DNA of 64,000 nt from contig JAUJYZ010000626.1 of NCBI GenBank assembly GCA_033675265.1, positions 32,660-96,659 on the forward strand. The letters run 5' to 3'. The stretch is from Actinostola sp. cb2023. Lineage: Eukaryota; Cnidaria; Anthozoa; Actiniaria; Actinostolidae. Made by a program: the position numbers and the translations under genes. The notes under the pieces are model-generated. The model saw only the letters and a program-made list of their open reading frames with translations, searched no databases and was not told where the DNA came from. Within the stretch, counting starts at the first letter, position 1; each line of letters begins with the position of its first letter. Positions 22,186 through 33,100 of the stretch are shown here, in pieces.

Positions 22186-23367
22186 ATGGCATCGTTCAAA
22201 TATATTCGAAATCTGCTGCTGTTAGGTCACGATGACGGCCTAATTAATGATGAAGAGTTTTTACTACTTTTTGACGAGTATCAGTCGAGAAATCCTGAAT
22301 TTCCTTACGATTCGTACTCCTCCTTTGATCTTGAAGAACTCGATGAATCTGAATGCTTAGCTGAATTTCGAATGAAGAGAAGGGATATTAATATTTTATC
22401 AGATGTTCTAGGAATTCCTGCAGTCATTGAATGTGACCAGCGATCAATCTGTGATGGAACTGAAGCCTTGTGTATGCTTTTAAGACGATTGTCTTACCCT
22501 TGTAGATTCGGAGATATGGTACAACGGTTTGCTAAACCGGTACCAATTCTTAGTATGGTCACAAACTATATTCAAGACTATATTTATGATAACCATTACC
22601 AGAGAATCATGCAGTGGAATCATACACTTCTTAGCCCAGCCAATTTGCAAACTTATACAGATGCAATTTCAGCCAATGGAGCTCCATTACACAACTGTTT
22701 TGGCTTTATTGATGGTACAGTCAGACCCATAGCAAGACCTGGAGAAAATCAAAGAATAGTGTACAATGGTCATAAGAGGGTGCATGCCATTAAATTCCAG
22801 AGTATTGCTTTACCTAATGGTCTAATTGGAAACTTGTATGGCCCAGTAGGTAAGAAAAGTCTCAAGTATTAGAACTGAGTTACACTAGCTATAAATTTGT
22901 ATTTTTTTTTTCAAAAGTTACATGTTTATATAATTACATATGTATATCTTTCAGAAGGTAGAAAACATGATGCTGGCATGCTTGCTGACTCAGGCCTACT
23001 TCAAGATCTACAGCAATTTGCCTTTAACCCAGCTGGTCAGCCTCTCTGCGTGTATGGAGATCCTGCTTATCCTCTGCGACAACATCTTCAGGGTCCTTTT
23101 AAGTATGGTATTCTAACTCCCCAGATGCAGAACTATAATTCTGCAATGAGTAGTGTTAGGTGTTCTGTAGAGTGGCTGTTTGGAGATGTGGTCAACTCAT
23201 TCAAGTTCATTGACTTTAAGAAGAATCTCAAGCTTATGCTCAGTAGTGTTGGTAAAATGTATGCTGTTTCTGTCATCCTAACCAATGCATTAACCTGCCT
23301 GTATGGAAACCTCACATCTACATACTTTGATCTCAGTCCACCAACACTTCAAGATTACTTTGCTTGA
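22186..23367 (+). CDS. PIF/Harbinger transposase (DDE_Tnp_4 type), two exons
   Basis: Exons 22186-22849 and 22955-23367 join in phase 1 (CCAGTAG|GTAAGA ... CTTTCAG|AAGG) to give 358 aa. I choose the ATG at 22186 (MASFKYIRN); no in-frame ATG lies nearer the open upstream part. Catalytic-domain motifs: FGFIDGTVRPIARP with the first Asp (about D176); EGRKHDAGML spanning the junction (H226, D227); GDPAYPL with the second Asp (about D257); SVRCSVEWLFG with the Glu (about E294). All expected acidic residues are present and no stop interrupts the frame, so the enzyme may be functional or recently active. It cuts and pastes the element in the nucleus together with the Myb-like partner encoded at 24481-25899. 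Confidence 0.9.
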
Positions 23368-23369
23368 AT

Positions 23370-24080
23370 TGTAAGTACTAATGTAAATCCTCTCTTTGCT
23401 TCCCCTCTCTCTCTAATACGTGTAGGTCCCCTTTTTAGATTACAATTTTTTTTTAGGTTGTTTATAAGCCCCCCTATCCTTCAAAACCAAAGCTACAAAT
23501 TGTAAATTACAGTACCCCCTGCCCCTAATATGCCCACCCACTCAGCCATACTTCAAATAAATGACCCCCAAGAGGATAAATAGAGGATTTACAGTAGATT
23601 TTCACTGGTATTGTTACAAATTTAGTGCAGTGTTTACCTTCTAAAAAGCAAAATTGTTAAATAACAGAATAAATGTAACTGTTTCATGTTTCTGTGACAC
23701 AAACAACTCCAGATGTGTTTGCTTCTGTCAGTGCAATGAACTTACAATAGTCTGAGTTATTAATTATGGTATAGTTTGATAGACAAGCCAAAACACAACA
23801 AAACCAGATATCAGTATATCATTACCTAGTTGTCTGGGTCACAGAAACATGATAGCAGCTGTAGAGAAATAAGACACATCAAAGAACATAACTGCAGACT
23901 TTTACTTAAAATCTTAAAACATTGTATATTTAACAAATGTTAATAAATATCATTCGAAACAGCAACAGAGCAGTGAAATCAAAACTCATTCACTTTCAAA
24001 CCACCATAGAACTTGTGTTGTAATGTCAGTCAGAGTAAAATAATGCCCATATGAAAATATTTGACAATATTACAAACCAT
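23370..24080. other. Spacer between the two Harbinger genes
   Basis: No exon is seen. It probably holds the 3' UTRs of both convergent genes. An AT-rich repeat motif (CAATATAGAACTTGT / CACCATAGAACTTGTG) recurs at about 24000 and 24310. Confidence 0.5.
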
Positions 24081-24082
24081 TA

Positions 24083-24213
24083 CAGTGCGACTACTCTAAC
24101 CAGGGCCACCCAAACAAATGTTGATTCTATTGTTTATAAATACTCAATTGTGATTGGATAATTTGTATGAAAATTTGTTTGGGTGGCCTTGCATGGTTGG
24201 TGTAGTCGCACTG
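24083..24213. mobile_element. Tc1/mariner-type MITE nested in Harbinger
   Basis: CAGTGCGACTAC ... GTAGTCGCACTG with TA on each side; the arms also share GGCCACCCAAACAAA / TTTGTTTGGGTGGCC. 131 bp. Confidence 0.75.
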
Positions 24214-24480
24214 TAAAAAACATGGCTAAACTTTGAATGTACATTGTATTTAGTCAATAAAACTGATATAATGTATATCAAACAGCAACAACATTTAGTC
24301 AATTTCAAATCAATATAGAACTTGTCTTATATTGTGAGTAAAATGGACTAAAATTAATTGAATGTAACTAGTTGTAAAGATGTGGTACACATTCAAATAA
24401 AACTGATATAACGTATTAATTGTCTTGCAACAAATTCAACATGATATATTGCTGTCAGTTACCTTAAAAACAATAAATTA

Positions 24481-25899
24481 TCATTTTTTGTTTTCAATGA
24501 GTGCCTTCAATATTTCATTTTGTTGTTGTTGCTGTGAAAGAAACATGGTTTGCAAGTTTTGTTGTTGTTGTTGTTGCTGCTGTTGCATTTGATTCAACAA
24601 GACTTTCATCATATCCTGCTGTTGTTGGGAAGATTGATCTTGTTCTTTCTTCTTAAGTTCCATTTCTTCTTTTCTTAGATCATATTCTTTTGATGCCTTT
24701 TCTTTTAGATAATCTATTGCATCAGATGTACTTCTTCTTCCTTTTTTCTTTGTTCCCGTTTGAAATTCATCACTTTGCCTTTTCTCCATTTTTTCCATAG
24801 CTTGTCTTCTGATCAAGTCTGCTGCTCCTTTTTCTTTTTCTGATTTTTTGTTCTTTTCAAGATTCTGTGCCTCGATTGCAGCTTTCCCTTCCTTTTCTCT
24901 TTCAAGAATGTCTTCCAGCAAATTATCCAACTCTGACACGTCCTCCACATCAATCCCACTCGCTTTTTCTTCTTCCCGTATCTTTTGTGCCCGTTTGCTT
25001 GTTAATAGTGCATATCTGTCTCGCACTGAGCGTGCAGTTACTCGAAAAGCTGGTTGTTGAAGATCATTAAGATGTGTGGCTATGCTATCCCATACTTTCC
25101 CTCTTTCTGGGCTTCTTGGTTTGAAGTTATACGGCTCCTCAAGTATAACTTCCCTACACATGACTACATCATGTTCTTCGGTCCATTGAAAATATCTGTT
25201 GCTGTCAATAAATACAATATTTTAATTTAGATATAAGATGTGGACACTCGAACCGTGAACACTTAAGAGTTTTTTTCTAACTTTTTTTTTCTAACTTTCT
25301 ATTGCCTCATAGCCTCTCAAATGAAGCATTGAGTTTAAATACACTTAGTGATCAAAATAAATCATTTTTCTGATCTATTTGCTCAATCGATAATTTATAT
25401 ATTTGTGTTAGAAAAAAAAACTAAGGGTGCGTCCGATTGACTCTATTCCAGAATAGGAATACACGGAATAAACACTTCGATGCTTTTATTTTAGCACATT
25501 TAAAATTCCAAACTGTTCCTTGTAACTTTATTATGATACAACAAGGTATTGTTTCATTTTACAGTGGACAGTAGCTGCGTGACAGCGATTCGGCGATGTT
25601 ATTCCGTGTATTCCTATTCTGGAATAAGGTCAATCGAACGCATCCTAAGTGTTCACGGTTCGAGTGTCCATACTGTAAAAGCTTATAAGATTTTAGCTTA
25701 ATTTGCCACGAAAATAAGCTTACGTACAAAAAGCATATTTATGTTTTAGAAGGAAATAAACCAGTAGATATACATACACATTAATACGTACAATTATTAG
25801 ACACTGAAAAGAACACATTTCAAAACTGACAGAGTAAATCAAATAAACAATTACATACGTTTTCTTCACTGAGGCGACTGAGCTAGCTGAATCCGCCAT
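24481..25899 (-). CDS. Harbinger Myb/SANT-like DNA-binding partner, two exons
   Basis: Exon 1 (25859-25899, starting MADSASSVASVKK) joins exon 2 (24481-25201) in phase 2 across a GT-AG intron, giving 253 aa. After the junction TNRYFQWTEEHDVVMCREVI and RGKVWDSIATHLN form a Myb/SANT-like trihelix domain (about residues 17-80). A charged Lys/Glu-rich helical region with a basic KKKGRR follows (likely nuclear import). The C terminus is glutamine-rich (two poly-Q runs), typical of coiled or self-associating tails. In this superfamily such proteins bind the terminal repeats and bring the transposase into the nucleus. The gene is convergent with the transposase. Its 657-bp intron contains the MITE at 25425-25645. 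It is intact as read. Confidence 0.85.
25425..25645. mobile_element. Harbinger-type MITE (TAA duplication) in the Myb intron
   Basis: GGGTGCGTCCGATTGA at the left, inverse GGATGCGTTCGATTGA at the right, then a shared TATTCCAGAATAGGAATACA arm; TAA on both sides. It lies within an outer inverted repeat (TGGACACTCGAACCGTGAAC, 25241 and 25670). Confidence 0.7.
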
Positions 25900-26325
25900 A
25901 TTGGAATTCCTAGAAAAACAAATGCGACTCCATTTTATCAAAACAAATGATAATTGTAAAGCAAATACGCTTTAAAACAAATTCAGTAGGCCTATAAGGA
26001 ATGTATCTTGGTAAATATGGATAAAATATCGTTAGAGATGTTGATTTTGTCTATTTAAAACGAGAAAATAACTTACGTTTTCGCCTGAACGCCTCTCCAG
26101 TGGATATGCCGTCCTCGACGAAGGCTGGACGACGTTTTACTGAGTACACGCATGCGCATCGTCGTCAAAAGGTATCAGATCTATTTCCGGTCGTCGTCGT
26201 CCTCTATTTCGTCGTCAATGCTTAAGCTCCCTATTGCTTGATTGACGATCACGCCGACCGCCACTAGACAGGAACATACAACACGGTTGCAATTATAATA
26301 AACAAACTTCGCATAATAACGAGAT

Positions 26326-26631
26326 CTAGTCTTTTCTCATCTTTATTGTCACTGAATCATCATGATGAATATTTACATATAACTGCATAGCTTTCTCTAG
26401 TATATGATGATCATCAAATGTATTCACAACAGGTTCTACTGATGACATAAACAAGAACACTAATATGCACAACGTTGTGAGAGATACGCTCGAGAAGAGC
26501 AACACAAAAGTTATATTTTGTGACGCATACATTGTACCAATAATAACTGAAACGCAAAAAAGGAATATAGTCATCATATTCACCTTAATGTTTTCAACTT
26601 TAAAGCGGTTTTTTCGCGTACTATAATTCAT
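26326..26631 (-). CDS. Small two-pass membrane protein, unknown
   Basis: An uninterrupted 101-aa frame beginning MNYSTRKNRFKVENIKV. Two hydrophobic segments (about residues 18-36, FLFCVSVIIGTMY, and 41-63, FVLLFSSVSLTTLCILVFLF) are separated by a short loop with an N-glycosylation sequon (QNITF). A hydrophilic C-terminal tail (about 66-101, DDHHILEKAMQLYVNIHHDD) follows. I do not recognise the family. It starts 38 bp from a plus-strand ATG (26670), so the two could share a bidirectional promoter. The Harbinger element is inserted 94 bp past the stop. It could be a complete short gene, a terminal exon, or chance; the hydrophobic pattern argues mildly for real coding. Confidence 0.4.
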   Translation of the reverse strand: MNYSTRKNRFKVENIKVNMMTIFLFCVSVIIGTMYASQNITFVLLFSSVSLTTLCILVFLFMSSVEPVVNTFDDHHILEKAMQLYVNIHHDDSVTIKMRKD

Positions 26632-26669
26632 TTGGTTGACTGTCCTTCTAATTCACGTGTGCTTCCAAG

Positions 26670-26783
26670 ATGGCGAATGTTTCGTACTTCTTGTCGTACA
26701 TCAAGGCCGGGATCAAGCAGGTTGACTTGTTTTCTTTGACAGCATCTGATTATCTGAGTAGTACTTTTCAGTACAAGAGTTGA
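26670..26783 (+). CDS. Possible short first exon, divergent to 26326-26631
   Basis: ATG in good context (AAGATGGCG) opens MANVSYFLSYIKAGIKQ, followed by a weak GTTGAC donor after CAG (26720) or by 20 more codons to a stop. No next exon is identified. It is included because AAGATGGCG starts are common for real genes and because of the head-to-head layout. Confidence 0.25.
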   Translation: MANVSYFLSYIKAGIKQVDLFSLTASDYLSSTFQYKS

Positions 26784-27099
26784 TAGTCTTGTCACTTAGC
26801 TGTGCTAGTTTTAAAATAGCTTCTCATTTGATTTCTCTTTGAGTTCGCGGACTGGCCCCTTCATAAATCGCTCGACATCTTTTGGTGTGGGCCTACCGCG
26901 AATGACTTGTGCATTTGTAAGCATAGTGAGCGTTTGGAGAAGAAGACGACGTATAACTTCAAACAACATCCTTTCAAAGAACTAATGGCGGACGACGAAG
27001 ACGCTCATGAATGATCCTCATGAATCATGTACTCCGTCACCATGAAATACGTTGCCATGGTTTCGATTATTTTTGAGCCAATCGAAAACCTTATTACAG

Positions 27100-27310
27100 A
27101 CATTCCTGTCATTCCTCGACGAAAAGATTTTACATGACACAAACTGCAGATTTAGACTCGGCTACCACGGTAGCCCGAGTAATGAGACGAGCTCGCGGAA
27201 AGGACGGCAAACGATTGTTGAAGAATTTCTAACTTCTCACCAAATCGCGTGCTATTTTTCTCGTGTAACAGCCAAACGGAGGAACCTGACGGTTCTGGAA
27301 TGTCAAGCGC
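27100..27310 (+). pseudogene. Fragment of a multi-copy transposon-type protein (C-terminal domain)
   Basis: Two plus frames share one domain. TFLSFLDEK, then (frame change) VARVMRRARGKDGKR, then (frame back) VEEFLTSHQIACYFSRVTAK. The motif order FLD-x-K, VARxMRxAR, EEFLT-x-x-QI-x-x-YFSR is the C-terminal domain also hinted at by 20620-20950, and I recall it from abundant cnidarian uncharacterised proteins. The frame breaks show decay. Sequence on to about 28200 shows nothing else I can name. Confidence 0.45.
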
Positions 27311-28216
27311 AAAACCATTGGAAGTGCTTAGAGATGTGACGCAAGAAGTTACCACCAGTCTTGTTACACATGCACGTACCATTGAACCTGAATGCCAGAT
27401 CCGCACAAGAAGATCGCGTTACGGCCGACTTGTTAAACCTCGACAAAGGCCGTAGTTGTGACCTATTATAATCGCATAAATCCACCCCAATGAATTTGTT
27501 CAAAACACGGTTAAACTTTTCAGTTTTTGCCAATATATGATTTCAGTCAACTCTAAGCCATACGTTAAAAGGTGGTCAGGAATACAGGGAGATATTATAT
27601 CGCCAAGGGTCATGCCAGGGGAAGGTGAAGATCAGGCCGAAGGCTCCCAGTATAGGCGGACTCCCTTTGGCGACTACTTATTTGCCTCATTAAGAAATAA
27701 ACTTGTTTTATTTTGTCTTCTATACTTTTCAAAACGACGAGCCCAAACGCAGGACAGACGAGAATAAGTATTTCATGATTAACTTTGCAAACAAATATAA
27801 GAGGTCGCTCTCTATTATAGCCTTTTAATAGGTATTTCGTTTTCATTTTCGTTATCTCACTTCCGGTCAGCGGCTGACGTTGCGTGGCATTTCCGGTTTT
27901 GATAATACGAACCAAACATTTATTTATTGTCGTTTTAAAGGTTTCATTGGGAAACTTTCAGCACAGTACAGTACTCAGGATACACCACGACACTCATACA
28001 AAGTGTGTGGACCACATATACAGCTCTGCAAACTCCCCGAAGAGATTTTTCTAGATTCTGTAACATCGACGTCTAAGTTCTCAGAAGTGCAGAAGGCAAA
28101 CATTTGTGGCTGTTTTTCCTGCCTGTCAAAATGGCCAACATTGCCCCTCGCAATTGCAAAGTGTCGATTTTCTGAGCGAATACTCAAAGAGAATTTTAAA
28201 ACTAGAAGAGTTGACC

Positions 28217-28476
28217 TGCAGGCAGCCAAACCATTGCTTATGAGGCTACGTCTGTTTCAATAGTATGCACTCTCTGCGGGTGCGTCTTGCGGGACGCACA
28301 CAGGAAGCCCAACATAGGCCGTTACTCAACACAGGGAGCCCGACATTATTATTATGGGAATATGAAAAAATATTATGCGCGCTCGCGCTCTACCACAGGA
28401 AACCCATAAAAAGACGCAAATATAATTTTATTTGAATTATTTAGTAGCCTCAGAAGCAATGGTTGGGCTGCCTGTG
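28217..28476. mobile_element. MITE related to the 39090-41165 element
   Basis: The left end (GCAGGCAGCCAAACCATTGC) and the inverse right end (GCAATGGTTGGGCTGCCTGTG) match the terminal repeats of the 2.1-kb element at 39090. Inside are spaced copies of ACAGGRARCCCRACAT. 260 bp, non-coding. Confidence 0.65.
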
Positions 28477-28479
28477 GAC

Positions 28480-30170
28480 TGGGCCAGAAGGAACAATTGC
28501 CGTTTCTATGGCAACAATACATTTGATGACGCCAACATGGGGTGTTTTAGTGCATCTCCCTGGATGGCCTACCTGCACACAAAATTTCAAGGGAGGAGGG
28601 GATACAAATTTTCATTTCCAACTTTGATTGATTCTTAGAGACCTGTTATTTAATTAATTCTCGGTAGGAAGTTAAATAACATGGACCACCAAGGAAGAAT
28701 TCCTTGTGTTCTAGATTATGAATCAACAATGGCCGATTTACTGAGACACCTGCCTTGTGGGCGAATCTTGAAATAAAATTTAATTAAGATAAAAAATGTA
28801 ATGCCAAATAACTATGTTACGTGTAAAAGTTTTTTAAATGAACGATAAACCGAATATATTCATCGCTTGTTGTATCTAATATTTAGATCAAAAGGAATAT
28901 AAGCAAGGAGATGTAATTCTCAAATCATCAGACTTAAAATGTAGTGCTGCTGTACGTTGTCATGGAGACTGTAAAAGAAATAACCACCCTCGTAGAGTCT
29001 CATGTATTTCAAAACTTATGTCGTGCGAACAGAAATGTTTCTTTGTACTTTATACAGAAGCGAGCGAGAAAAGGAAAACCTCTCTGCTGGAACGGTATCC
29101 TCCCCTCCCCCCTCCCCTGAACGTCTGTCGCAGGCTATGGCGATTGCAATGATTTCATTTGTTCAACTTTCATGTTCCTTCGTTTCTTTGAAAACCTCAA
29201 AAGAATTAAGTTCTATAGTTACCAGTCAAAGTTGTGAGTGATAAGTTTGCTCAGTCAATTACAAACATCAGATATTGTTTGAACGTGCATAAAGTGTTTA
29301 CATGCCTTTTAATGATTTATAACCAGATTAATTACAATTCTGTAACGTATGAATCTCTAAACAAGCAAGTACGAATTGAAACCACTGAGGTCCGGGATTT
29401 CAATTCTAGTGCGGCCGCCAGCAAGTGAAACGTAACTAAAATACAAGGAAAGTCAGGCAGGCCGTTCAAACATATCCCTGTACAATCCTTGCTGTGGAGT
29501 GTTTTTGAGTGAAGGCTGCAATGCGGTGAAGTCGCCTGGCGCAGATGTGGGCTCGGTTCCTGAAAGCCTGATTAGTCTTAATCCAGGTTTGAAACGAATG
29601 GTTTTCTTAAGATTTGATCCTGGGTTAGCACTAACCTGGAACCCAGGCCGGATGGTAAATGCCTGTTGGTCAACTTGGGCTTAAATGCAAACAATAAAAA
29701 GAAACAAAAGTTACAATCGTCTTTTGAAGGCAGATTATGGCCTCGTCCACACGTCTCCGAATATCTTTGAATCCGAAACGTTTTCGATGCGGATTGGCCT
29801 CTCGTCCACACGTATCCGGTGAATACTCCATGCAGTTTCGAGTTGTTAGACACCGCTGTACACCTCGACAAAAGACGCATTTGCCCAACCTCAATTACCT
29901 CAATTCAGGGTAAATTTTTCACAAGTACCAACGAGAAAGCAAAAATAAATGTTGACATTGGAAAATAGAAACCTTTTTTAATTCCTTTTTTTTATTCTCT
30001 AGATTAACGCTAAGGCTGAGCAAATGCGTCTTCTGTCAAGGAGTACAGCGGTGTCTAAACGACTCGAATCTACTGGAGTACTCAAATGGATGACCATTGG
30101 GAAGTCTCGAGTTTACGTTAGTAAGGAATTACAAAACAGAACAAAAACATTTACCAGATCAATATCGATG
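28480..30170. repeat. Downstream flank of gene copy 2; mixed duplicated sequence
   Basis: About 28650-28770 (CATGGACCACCAA, TTCTAGATTATGAATCAACA) repeats at about 37250 and 42230. About 29215-29330 matches the flank of copy 1. About 29740-30080 contains inverted fragments around ACACCGCTGTAC and GTACAGCGGTGT. No gene is supported. Confidence 0.5.
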
Positions 30171-33100
30171 TCAGCATCCATACAGCTCAATCCTCAGCCC
30201 AGGGTCAACTGCACTAGGTAACAGAGGAATTACACGGACAGTCGTGGTCACAAATGGTTGCACAACGTGTTGTACAACAGTAGAGCTGTCAGCGTTACCT
30301 GGAAATGTCTTTTAACAAAGAAACTTATTTCAATAAGAAGATATAGATCACTTAGTTTCCCTGGACTATATTACCTTTGCCTGACCTCCTTCAGAGTACA
30401 TTTCCCAGGTAACACCATCACTGAGCAAGTAGGACAGCTGATAAGCTTTGAAATATATGACGATGCCATACCTGCCCTGGCTTGCAAATCCAATAATGGT
30501 GGTGGGTTTGGACAAGTTCACCTGCACCCACCAATTTGTCTCGCCGAGTTTTGGGACCCAGCTAGAACCTTGTCCGAGTCGAGCATGGCGTGCTGTATAG
30601 TAGGAGCTGTGTTCACTGGAGGCAGTCATTTGCGAGTTCACTACGGTACCATCTTTAATACCAAGTGCATTGCAATCTTGGGAGCCTGAAATTGGACAGA
30701 CATTTTAACAAGTACACCTAGGTATCCCTCGCAGTATGCTTGGTGACCGTGTGTTGAACTGAGTGTGTTGAAACTCAGGCAGCCCAACATTTTTTGCTGA
30801 ATTACTGGATTTTAGGTTGTTTATTGTGCTATAAAATCTGGTATGAAATGCGTATGCGTGCGACTTCGAGCACACCGAACCAGTACGTTCTCAAGGGATC
30901 AAGATGAAGCTCAGCAGATAACTTATAAGAATACTCCAGTCTAGTTATGTGCAATGTCGCATACACGACGGTTGAACGATTGCAACTTAATTTTAGAGAT
31001 TGTTCATTTGTTATTATAGATATATATTTTAATGATTTTGCAAGTTAAAAGTATGTTTAGTTTAGTAACCCAGACTGTTTTAGTCATGAGATCAACAAGT
31101 AGCTTACTGTGCGATATAAATCATCTTGTTTAATGAAAACATTTAGACCATAAGGTTTAGTTTTGTCCAGTCACGTGATGTAAATAGAAGATAAAATTAG
31201 GTTTCGCTATTATACAGTCATTCTCAAAAACGTTGTCCAAAATGAAAAGACTACAATACTACAATAAAGTCACGTGATTCATTATGCTTTCAATTTCTGC
31301 GCGTGGAACTGCGAGTTGATGCCAGCGCCATTGCATTCAGTTCTCACAATGCCGTGCACTTTTGCATCTCAAATTGAAATTCCACGCGAGGATATTGAAT
31401 ACATAATGAATCACGTGACTTTATTGTAGTATTGTAGTCTTTTCATGTGGACAACCTTTATGAGAATGACTGTATAAACTTCCAGAGCCTTAGATGCATA
31501 GAGAACGAGGACGTCACTTGGTTGTTTGTGCAGATATTTGTTTTCGATCAAGAGAACCACAAAAAGCACGATGTTGTTCGCCAAGTCGCGCGCAAAGTTA
31601 GTGAAAAACAGAGATGAAAACAATAGACAACAAACACTTTATTTCAACTTCGTTTCCAAATTGGAAAGGCAGTGAATTGTTTTTTGTTTTCCAGAGCTGA
31701 TTTAGCTCTGCCATAGTATGTTCAACTCCACGCCTGAGAGAACGAAGGAATTTTACATATTTTAGCTATGAACTCTTAGGCTAAGAACAGACGTCGAATT
31801 ATTCATGTACCGTTCCTAATTGTTGCAATAAAGTACATGAAAAGAACGGCGTCTGGTTCGAATTGGAACGGTCTAGGTAAGCCGAATAATACGCCTATGG
31901 GTCGAGTCCGAGACAAACGGCGTGATGTCCAAGGGCCGTTCCAAATGCATAAGTTATTATAATGTATTCAAATGTATCCGTGAGTTGTAAGTGCGGCTGC
32001 AGAACGGCATTTGATTCAGACGCCGTTCTTTTCATGTACTTTCACGCATGATTTATTATTCAAAAAGCTCCAGATTATCGCATTCCAGCGTTTTTTTCGG
32101 AAAACACAGGCGCATATGCGTTCAGTTTGACTGGTCATGGCGGCTTGGCGTGCAACTCTTGTGAGTGATATGTGTAGTTTTTGCTTTGAAAACACCAATT
32201 TGCGCTGTATTGGCTGCCTTTTTCCGACGTGAATTAGAAATTGTCGGGAATTTAATGAAATTGTCCCCTTCAGAGGGTCAAGTTCAAAGGACGATAAAAC
32301 ATCCTAAAACACGTCCAAACTCCCCAAAATCGCTGAAGATATTGAAGAAATTATATTAAAAACACGCAACAAGTTCCATAATGTGCTATTTTGATTTAGC
32401 AGATTTCGATTTTTCGACATACATTTTCTTCAAGTGACCTTCTGAGATACTGAAACTTGGGCTTCCTGTGTAATGGAGTAGCGTGAATATTTGGAACGAC
32501 TAATTAAGAACGACGTCTGAATCAACAGGCGGACTTCTGTTGATTTGGGTCGATCTAAATATGAATTAGGAACGGTACATGAATAATTCGACGTCTGTTC
32601 TTAGCCTAAGTCTCCCACAATTCCTCACGGTCCCACATTAACCATTTCAGATCATCCGTGATCAACGTTTATTGGAATAGGTGTATAGAGCATATGGGTA
32701 TTTTGTCTGCGCATGCGCCAACACAGCATTAACCAGTGACGTCTGAACCATTTTCCAGCTCGATAGCTCATTTTAAGGATATTTTGTAGGAGATCTACGC
32801 GTTTCTAAAGTTTAAACGTCATGAAAATTTACTCATTTTTAAAGACGATAAACACTTCTTCCCCTGGGTATATCTTTGGCCGCTGTTATTTCTTTTGATG
32901 GCGAGATATTTTACATTGAAATGCGACTGTGGTGTTTGGAGTTGGATGTTCAGCGTTGATTATTTCTACAATCAAGTATTCTACAGCACTGGATTAACGC
33001 TTGGTAATTGTGATGAAAGTAAACTTTTAGAATTTTAATGAAATGGTCTTTCAGGTGGACGCGATTTCGAGCTATGGCCCGGTGAATATGTAGAAGTGTT

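Larger units (their letters stand above)
22041..26232. mobile_element. PIF/Harbinger DNA transposon, structurally complete
   Basis: Ends are AGGGAGCTTAAGCATTGACG and its inverse, matching for 30 bp, then one mismatch, then about 11 more bp of GAC repeats. Flanking ATT trinucleotides (22038-22040, 26233-26235) form a 3-bp target duplication. Inside are the two genes expected of the superfamily: a DDE transposase (plus) and a Myb/SANT-like protein (minus), arranged tail to tail. A TA-inserted MITE (24083-24213) and a TAA-inserted MITE (25425-25645) are nested in the spacer and in the Myb intron. Total 4192 bp. Confidence 0.9.

Noticed and set aside
27880..28263. 127-codon plus-strand open frame
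   Set aside because: Its end runs into the TIR of a MITE and no domain is visible.
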